Assembly (NCBI GenBank): GCA_016781085.1 | Contig: JADDQZ010000059.1 | Location: 36,026-74,246 of the forward strand | Reading direction: 5' to 3' | Source of the DNA: Actinomycetota bacterium | Lineage (GTDB): Bacteria; Actinomycetota; Thermoleophilia; Solirubrobacterales; Solirubrobacteraceae | Length of the DNA: 38,221 nt | Shown: positions 33,917 through 38,221 of the stretch, piece after piece | Numbering within the stretch: the stretch's first letter is position 1 | How the letters are laid out: each line of letters starts with the position of its first letter | The notes under the pieces: model-generated | Databases searched by the model: none | What the model was told of the DNA's origin: nothing | What the model saw: only the letters and a program-made list of their open reading frames with translations | Made by a program: the position numbers and the translations under genes

Positions 33917-34536
33917 GCGGACGCTTTGAGCCGGGACTCACGCCGGCCGACCAGCATCTCGCGGCGCTCGGTGCCGCGCTGTCGCGACTGCGCCGCGACA
34001 CGGACCGCATCACCGGCTGGGCCGGCGAGCTCGTCGACGTGCTGGTAGGGGGCGGGCGCTTGCTCAGCACGGGCAACGGCGGATCCGCGTCGCAAGCCCA
34101 ACACCTCACTTCGGAACTGGTCGGGCGCTTCCGCGACGACCGTCCGGCGTTCAGCGCGATTGCGCTTTGCGCCGAGACGTCCGCGCTCACGGCCATCGGC
34201 AACGATTATGGCGTCGAAGCGATCTTCGAGCGCCAAGTACAGGCTCACGGGCGGCCGGGCGACGTCCTCATCGCGATTTCGACGTCCGGGCGTTCACCGA
34301 ACGTGGTCGCGGCCGTCGATGCCGCCAACTCGCTGGGCATGACGACTTGGGCGCTCACTGGTCCGCCCGGTAATCCTCTGGCCGACGCTTGCGACGATGC
34401 CCTTTGCGTGCAATCGCCCCTCACGGCGACGATCCAGGAAATCCATCTCGTCGCGATTCACCTTCTGTGCACCGCCTTCGACGCGCAGCTTCAAGCCGAC
34501 GCCATCACGGCGGAGCTCGCGGGAGAGGTCTCTTGA
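33913..34536 (+). CDS. gmhA: Phosphoheptose isomerase (SIS domain)
   Basis: A 207-residue SIS-domain enzyme expected to convert sedoheptulose 7-phosphate to D-glycero-D-manno-heptose 7-phosphate, the first committed step of heptose synthesis. LLSTGNGGSASQAQHLTSELVGRF is the phosphate loop plus metal-binding His/Glu helix of GmhA. LIAISTSGRSPNVVAAVDAA is the second sugar-phosphate loop, and TIQEIHLVAIHLLCTAFD contains the Gln/His pair at the family active site. The length is close to E. coli GmhA (192). The ATG at 33913 overlaps the previous stop and has GGGAGG seven bases upstream; the same frame is open from 33580 but antisense-like there. HldE follows with a TTGA overlap. Confidence 0.91.
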   Translation: MSGRFEPGLTPADQHLAALGAALSRLRRDTDRITGWAGELVDVLVGGGRLLSTGNGGSASQAQHLTSELVGRFRDDRPAFSAIALCAETSALTAIGNDYGVEAIFERQVQAHGRPGDVLIAISTSGRSPNVVAAVDAANSLGMTTWALTGPPGNPLADACDDALCVQSPLTATIQEIHLVAIHLLCTAFDAQLQADAITAELAGEVS

Positions 34537-35972
34537 AACGCCTCGTGGTGATCGGCGACGCCCTGCTTGACCGCGATCTCGACGGGCGGGCCGAGCGCCT
34601 TGCGCCCGACGCTCCAGTTCCCGTGGTCGAAGATATCGTCGAGCGCGCACGGCCCGGCGGCGCCGGGTTGGCCGCGGCACTCGCAGCGGCCACGGGCGAA
34701 GTCAGCGTGACGCTCGTCTGCGCGCTGGGCGACGACCCTGCGGGCCGCTTACTCGGCGACCTGCTCACGCGGACCGGCGTGACGGTCTGCGACCTCGGGC
34801 TCGCCGGTCAGACTCCGGAGAAAGTCCGTGTCCGCGCCGCTGGGCGCGCTCTCATGCGGCTCGACTACGGCGCGGGGGATGGGGCACCCGGCCACTTCAA
34901 CGGTGAAGCGCGCGCGGCGGTCAGCGAGGCCGACGCCGTGCTGGTGTCCGATTATGGGCGCGGAGTAGCGGCCGAGCCGAGCGTCCGCGCTGCGCTTTCG
35001 GCCCTGCCGTCGGAGCTGCCGCTCGTTTGGGACCCGCATCCGCGCGGGCCGGCGCCCGTGCCCGGCGTGCTCGTGGCCACGCCGAACGCCGGCGAAGCCG
35101 CGCGCTTCGCCCAGCACGCTTCGCTTGCGGACGACGAACCGCGGACAGCGGCCGAGACGCCGCCCGACGACGGTGTCGCCGACATGGCCCAAGCAGAAGA
35201 CAACGGTCGCCTTCTCGCCCGCCACTGGGGGGCCGTAGACGTGTGCGTGACCCTCGGCGCGCGCGGGGCGCTGCTGATAGGCGGGGACGGCCCCGCTCTG
35301 GCCGTCCCAGCTCGTCGTGTGACTGGCGGCGACCCGTGCGGCGCCGGCGATTGCTTTGCCACCACGGTCGCGATCCGCCTGGCGGCGGGGGATCTGCCGT
35401 CGGAAGCCGTGCGGGCGGGAGTCACTCGCGCTGCGGATTTCGTTGCCGCAGGCGGGGCGGCTGGTGCAGGTCAGCGTGGCTTCCGCAGAGCGCAGACGAC
35501 CGCGCGGGTGCCGACGACCGACCCTTACGCGGTGGCCGCGGAGGTTCGCGCCTCCGGTGGCACGGTCGTAGCCACAGGGGGCTGCTTCGACATCTTGCAC
35601 GCCGGACACCTCGAGACGCTGGAAGCTGCCCGCGCGCTGGGAGATTGCTTGATCGTCTGCTTGAACTCGGATGCGTCGGTGTCCCGGCTCAAAGGGCCCG
35701 ACCGCCCCGTCGTCTCGCAGCAGGAACGCGCCCGTCTGCTCACTGCGTTGTCTTGCGTCGACGCGGTGGCGATCTTCGAGCAAGACGACCCTTGCGAGGT
35801 GTTGCGCAAATTGCGCCCGCACGTGTGGGTCAAAGGCGGCGACTACGCCGTATCCGAGTTGCCGGAAGCTACGGCGCTCGCCCAATGGGGAGGCCGCCCC
35901 GTCATCGTTCCCTATGTGGCCGGCCGCTCGACCACAGGGTTGATTGAGGAGGTGGTTGCCCGTGTCCGCTGA
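34533..35972 (+). CDS. hldE: Bifunctional heptose 7-phosphate kinase / heptose 1-phosphate adenylyltransferase
   Basis: A 479-residue two-domain enzyme, almost the same size as E. coli HldE (477). The PfkB-family kinase domain (1-325) would make heptose 1,7-bisphosphate. It has VVIGDALLDRDLDG, APDAPVPVVEDI, RPGGAGLAAAL, KVRVRAAGRALMRLDYG, VLVSDYGRGV, LVWDPHPRG and GGDPCGAGDCF with catalytic Asp273. The C-terminal nucleotidyltransferase domain (about 345-479) would make ADP-heptose from the 1-phosphate. It has ATGGCFDILHAGHLETLE with HxGH (His356, His359), CLNSDASVSRLKGPDRP and VWVKGGDYAVSELPE. GmhB works between these two reactions. It starts at a TTG overlapping the gmhA stop, with GAGAGG upstream. 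Confidence 0.92.
   Translation: MKRLVVIGDALLDRDLDGRAERLAPDAPVPVVEDIVERARPGGAGLAAALAAATGEVSVTLVCALGDDPAGRLLGDLLTRTGVTVCDLGLAGQTPEKVRVRAAGRALMRLDYGAGDGAPGHFNGEARAAVSEADAVLVSDYGRGVAAEPSVRAALSALPSELPLVWDPHPRGPAPVPGVLVATPNAGEAARFAQHASLADDEPRTAAETPPDDGVADMAQAEDNGRLLARHWGAVDVCVTLGARGALLIGGDGPALAVPARRVTGGDPCGAGDCFATTVAIRLAAGDLPSEAVRAGVTRAADFVAAGGAAGAGQRGFRRAQTTARVPTTDPYAVAAEVRASGGTVVATGGCFDILHAGHLETLEAARALGDCLIVCLNSDASVSRLKGPDRPVVSQQERARLLTALSCVDAVAIFEQDDPCEVLRKLRPHVWVKGGDYAVSELPEATALAQWGGRPVIVPYVAGRSTTGLIEEVVARVR
35946..35952 (+). promoter_or_regulatory. Ribosome-binding site fixing the SDR start inside hldE
   Basis: GAGGAGG lies within the last codons of hldE, nine bases before the GTG at 35962. 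It favours that start over in-frame TTG codons at 35944 and 35956, and gives an 11-base overlap with hldE. Confidence 0.7.
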
Positions 35973-36657
35973 CGGATCGCTGGGAACCGTGATCGTGACC
36001 GGAGGCTCTTCAGGGCTGGGCGCGGCCGTCGCGGCGGCTGTCGAGCAGGAGGGCGGAACGCCCGTGGTGCTCGACTTGACTGCCCCTGAGGGCGATTGGG
36101 CGTTCGAGCAGGTCGATCTCGCTAAGCCACGAGAAGCGGAAGCCGCGGTGCGACGCGTGGCGGAGGCCCAAGGCGGACTGAACGCCGTTGTCACCGCGGC
36201 GGGTACCGATGCCTGTGGCGACATCCTCGACGTCGATCCCGACGACTGGGACCGCGTGGTGATGGTCAACCTGCTCGGAACGGCGGCCGTTGTGCGTGCC
36301 GCTCTGCCACATCTGCACCGTTCGCAAGGACGGGTCGTCACCGTGGCCTCGACGCTCGGCTGGCGCGCGCTACCGGCGGCGACCGCCTATTGCGCGAGCA
36401 AGTTCGGCGTCGTCGGGTTCACTCGTGCGCTGGCGACTGAGGTGGGAGGCAAGGTCGGCGTCACGCTGCTGCTGCCGGGCGGTATGCAGACGCACTTCTT
36501 CGACGGGCGCCCCGATGACTTCAAGCCCGGGCCCGACCAGCACCTCAACCGGCCCGAAGACGTCGCTCGCAGCGTGGTCTTCGCGCTGAGTCAGCCGCCC
36601 GGATGTGAAGTGCGGGAACTGCTGGTCACGCCCTCCACGGAGCCTTCCTGGCCATGA
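35962..36657 (+). CDS. Classical short-chain dehydrogenase/reductase
   Basis: A 231-residue NAD(P)-dependent oxidoreductase with a Rossmann fold. VIVTGGSSGLGAAVAAAVEQEGG is the TGxxxGxG cofactor loop. VVTAAGTDA replaces the NNAG motif, VTVASTLGWRALPA carries the catalytic serine, and YCASKFGVVGFTRAL provides YxxxK. All catalytic elements of the classical family are present. It is too short, and has the wrong cofactor and substrate motifs, to be HldD, the extended SDR epimerase of ADP-heptose. Its position between hldE and a GT9 suggests that it oxidises or reduces a sugar or sugar nucleotide in this pathway; the substrate is unknown. The stop overlaps the next gene (ATGA). Confidence 0.88.
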   Translation: MSADGSLGTVIVTGGSSGLGAAVAAAVEQEGGTPVVLDLTAPEGDWAFEQVDLAKPREAEAAVRRVAEAQGGLNAVVTAAGTDACGDILDVDPDDWDRVVMVNLLGTAAVVRAALPHLHRSQGRVVTVASTLGWRALPAATAYCASKFGVVGFTRALATEVGGKVGVTLLLPGGMQTHFFDGRPDDFKPGPDQHLNRPEDVARSVVFALSQPPGCEVRELLVTPSTEPSWP

Positions 36658-37628
36658 GCGCAGAGCGGGAGGAGCGACCGCTCCTACTCGCCTACCGCTC
36701 CTTGGGGCTCGGAGACTTCTTGACCGCCGTGCCAGCGCTACGCGCGCTGGCACGGGCTTACCCGGAGCACCGGCGCGTGTTGTGCGCGCCGGCTGCGCTA
36801 GTTCCTCTGCTCGAGCTGTCGGCGAGCTTTGACGAATTGGCGGAGACTCGTGCGCTGGCCGTGCCTGAGTCTCGCTGCCATGGCGCGCAGGTCGCCGTGA
36901 ACCTGCACGGCCGTGGGCCCCAGAGCCACATGGCGCTGCTCGCCACCGCGCCGGTCCGCTTGATCGCCTTCGACAACGCCGCCGCCGGTCATCGCGGGCC
37001 ACGCTGGCGCGCCGACGAACACGAGGTCGCGCGTTGGTGTCGGTTGCTGGACGAAGCTGGGATTCCCGCCGAGCCAGGTGATCTTCGTCTCGAAGTGCCA
37101 CCGTGGGATCCCCCCCCGGGAGCGGCGGGGGCGATCGTCATCCATCCCGGTGCCAGCAGCGTCGCGCGGCGGTGGCCGGCCGAGCGGTTCGCGGCAGTGG
37201 CAAGAGCGCAGCGTGAAGCCGGCTCGGTCGTAGCGATCACCGGATCGTTTGCGGAGCGAGCGTTGGCCGAGCGCGTCGCCGAACTCGCCGGCTTGGAAGA
37301 GGCATCCGTGTGGGCGGGTAAGACGAGCCTTGCCGAGCTCACCGCCATCGCCGCCCATGCCAAGAGTGTCATCTGCGGAGACACGGGGATGGCCCATCTG
37401 GCCACCGCGTTCGGCACTCCGTCGGTCGTGATCTTCGGTCCGACGCCGCCCGACCTGTGGGGACCCCCTGGCGATCGACCTGAGCACATTGTGCTTTGGG
37501 CAGGGCGAACCGGCGATCCGCACGCCAACGATCCTGACCCAGGGCTGCTGCAAGTGACGGTCGAGGACGCTCTCCGGGCCTTGGATCGACTTGAGGCGAT
37601 TTCAGGTCCCCTTACCACTGCTTCCTAA
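36654..37628 (+). CDS. Glycosyltransferase family 9 (second heptosyltransferase-like)
   Basis: A 324-residue GT-B enzyme, the second GT9 of the operon and only distantly like the first. LLLAYRSLGLGDFLTAVPALRALARAYP is the acceptor-domain opening, and VAVNLHGRGPQSHMALLA follows. AIVIHPGASSVARRWPAERFAAVARAQ and VVAITGSFAERALAERVAELAG begin the donor domain. SVICGDTGMAHLATAFGTPSVVIFGPTPPDLWGPP is the family signature, with the conserved GDTG that the first GT9 has altered. It lacks the cysteine cluster. Activity with ADP-heptose is likely from context. It is the last gene of the operon; 140 bases without a recognised gene follow before the PRC-barrel gene. Confidence 0.89.
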   Translation: MSAEREERPLLLAYRSLGLGDFLTAVPALRALARAYPEHRRVLCAPAALVPLLELSASFDELAETRALAVPESRCHGAQVAVNLHGRGPQSHMALLATAPVRLIAFDNAAAGHRGPRWRADEHEVARWCRLLDEAGIPAEPGDLRLEVPPWDPPPGAAGAIVIHPGASSVARRWPAERFAAVARAQREAGSVVAITGSFAERALAERVAELAGLEEASVWAGKTSLAELTAIAAHAKSVICGDTGMAHLATAFGTPSVVIFGPTPPDLWGPPGDRPEHIVLWAGRTGDPHANDPDPGLLQVTVEDALRALDRLEAISGPLTTAS

Positions 37629-37768
37629 AACGCTGTTCGTGGCGAATTGGCACCCCGCCCCTATGCCGTTCCCGTTCTGACATCGCTCCGAGACGCGGGA
37701 GAGACCGGGGGTACTCACTCGCCGAGGCAGATCTGTTGCTAACGGACCACAAGAGGGGGTCACCACAT

Positions 37769-38221
37769 ATGGCGACGTCGCAAGAAATTCTCACATGGCG
37801 CGGTTCGAACTTGATGGACAGTAGCGGCGCCAAGATCGGCACGATCGAAGAGATCTACGAGGACACCGATACCGGCGAACCCGAATGGGCGCTTGTCAAC
37901 ACCGGCCTGTTCGGCACCAAGAGCACGTTCGTTCCGCTGCGCGAGGCCAGCTCCCAAGGTGACGGCGTCTCCGTTCCTTACGACAAATCTCAAGTCAAGG
38001 ACGCGCCGCGGATCGACCAAGAAGGGGAGCTTTCGCGTGACGAAGAAGCTGCCCTCTACCAGCACTACGGCTTGAACTACGGTACGAGCCACTCGGATTC
38101 GGGCTTGCCCCAGGGCGACGCTGGCTTCACAGGCTCGTCCACCGGCACGTCGACGGGCGCGGATTTCGACCGCTCGTCCACCGGCACGTCGACGGGCGCG
38201 GATTTCGACCGCTCGTCCACC
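37769..38221 (+). CDS. PRC-barrel domain protein with C-terminal repeats (truncated by window end)
   Basis: The first 151 codons of a protein that continues beyond the window. The PRC-barrel covers about residues 5-85: WRGSNLMDSSGAKIGTIEEIY, EPEWALVNTGLFGTKSTFVPL and SVPYDKSQVKDAPRI. The family motif DQEGELSRDEEAALYQHYGLNY follows. Such proteins are common and abundant in actinobacteria and are often stress-linked, but their role is unclear. A low-complexity Gly/Ser/Thr tail begins near residue 110 and becomes exact repeats. GAGGGGG lies about ten bases before the ATG. A GGGTAC at 37709 recalls a SigB -10 but has no matching -35. It is separate from the glycan operon. Confidence 0.85.
   Translation, partial: MATSQEILTWRGSNLMDSSGAKIGTIEEIYEDTDTGEPEWALVNTGLFGTKSTFVPLREASSQGDGVSVPYDKSQVKDAPRIDQEGELSRDEEAALYQHYGLNYGTSHSDSGLPQGDAGFTGSSTGTSTGADFDRSSTGTSTGADFDRSST
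38135..38221 (+). repeat. Perfect 39-base tandem repeat in the PRC-barrel gene
   Basis: Two identical 39-base units (38135-38173 and 38174-38212) and the first nine bases of a third are visible; the array runs off the window. Each unit encodes SSTGTSTGADFDR in frame. Full DNA identity, including third codon positions, indicates recent duplication, so copy number may vary between strains. Confidence 0.93.

Noticed and set aside
34749-36341. Long minus-strand open frame (530 codons) opposite hldE and the SDR
   Set aside because: Both plus-strand proteins have intact family motifs; the opposite frame is low complexity without a recognisable domain.
35962-36657. Reading the SDR as HldD, the ADP-heptose epimerase
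   Set aside because: HldD is a longer extended SDR with a GxxGxxG start; this protein has the classical TGxxxGxG and a length of 231 residues.
37709-37714. GGGTAC as a SigB -10 element for the PRC-barrel gene
   Set aside because: No GTTT-like -35 is found 13-17 bases upstream.

Overview
This is a GC-rich chromosomal window from what looks like an actinobacterial-type organism. The mix of families fits best with Thermoleophilia/Solirubrobacterales: an Actinobacteria-style lysA-hom-thrC-thrB run, an AddAB-like nuclease pair, paired SigB-type sigma factors, an L,D-transpeptidase, and NodU, GT9 and PRC-barrel proteins. That placement is inferred from gene content, not from a marker gene. No rRNA, tRNA, CRISPR array, prophage or insertion sequence was recognised.

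Layout. (1) 1-4469: lysine/threonine biosynthesis (lysA, hom, thrC, thrB), tightly packed, following the tail of an unidentified gene. (2) 4558-6635: a leftward envelope group (FHA protein, L,D-transpeptidase lipoprotein, small membrane protein), divergent from a small zinc-ribbon-like protein. (3) 6674-9861: an SRPBCC protein, a lipoprotein, a frameshifted scrap of a GGDEF gene, and a leftward class B-type penicillin-binding protein. (4) 10098-19403: topoisomerase III, a small hypothetical gene, then an overlapping AddB-like/AddA-like helicase-nuclease pair. (5) 19457-27237: a YihY membrane protein and a stress-type region. It is bracketed by two paralogous SigB/SigF-family sigma factors and contains a cupin, an Fe/Mn superoxide dismutase homologue, a STAS anti-anti-sigma protein, a degenerate anti-sigma ATPase-fold protein, an SRPBCC protein, a DUF1360 membrane protein and a HAD phosphatase.

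(6) 27435-37628: the most notable part, nine genes on one strand. Seven of the eight junctions are 4-base stop/start overlaps and the eighth is an 11-base overlap. In order they are a NodU-type carbamoyltransferase, a glycosyltransferase-2/GmhB phosphatase fusion, a GT9, two GT4-like glycosyltransferases, GmhA isomerase, HldE kinase/adenylyltransferase, a classical SDR and a second GT9. GmhA, HldE and the GmhB domain form a complete route from sedoheptulose 7-phosphate to ADP-D-glycero-beta-D-manno-heptose. The glycosyltransferases and carbamoyltransferase would build and decorate a heptose-containing glycan. A complete heptose nucleotide pathway is usually associated with Gram-negative lipopolysaccharide. 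Here it sits among Gram-positive-type genes, with no HldD epimerase and no flippase or polymerase in view.

(7) 37769-end: a PRC-barrel protein whose C-terminus runs off the window in perfect 39-base tandem repeats.

The sigma factors, STAS and ATPase-fold proteins probably form a partner-switching stress circuit with cupin and superoxide dismutase outputs. A weak SigB-like promoter motif precedes the heptose operon, so the glycan may belong to the same response. That link is inference.
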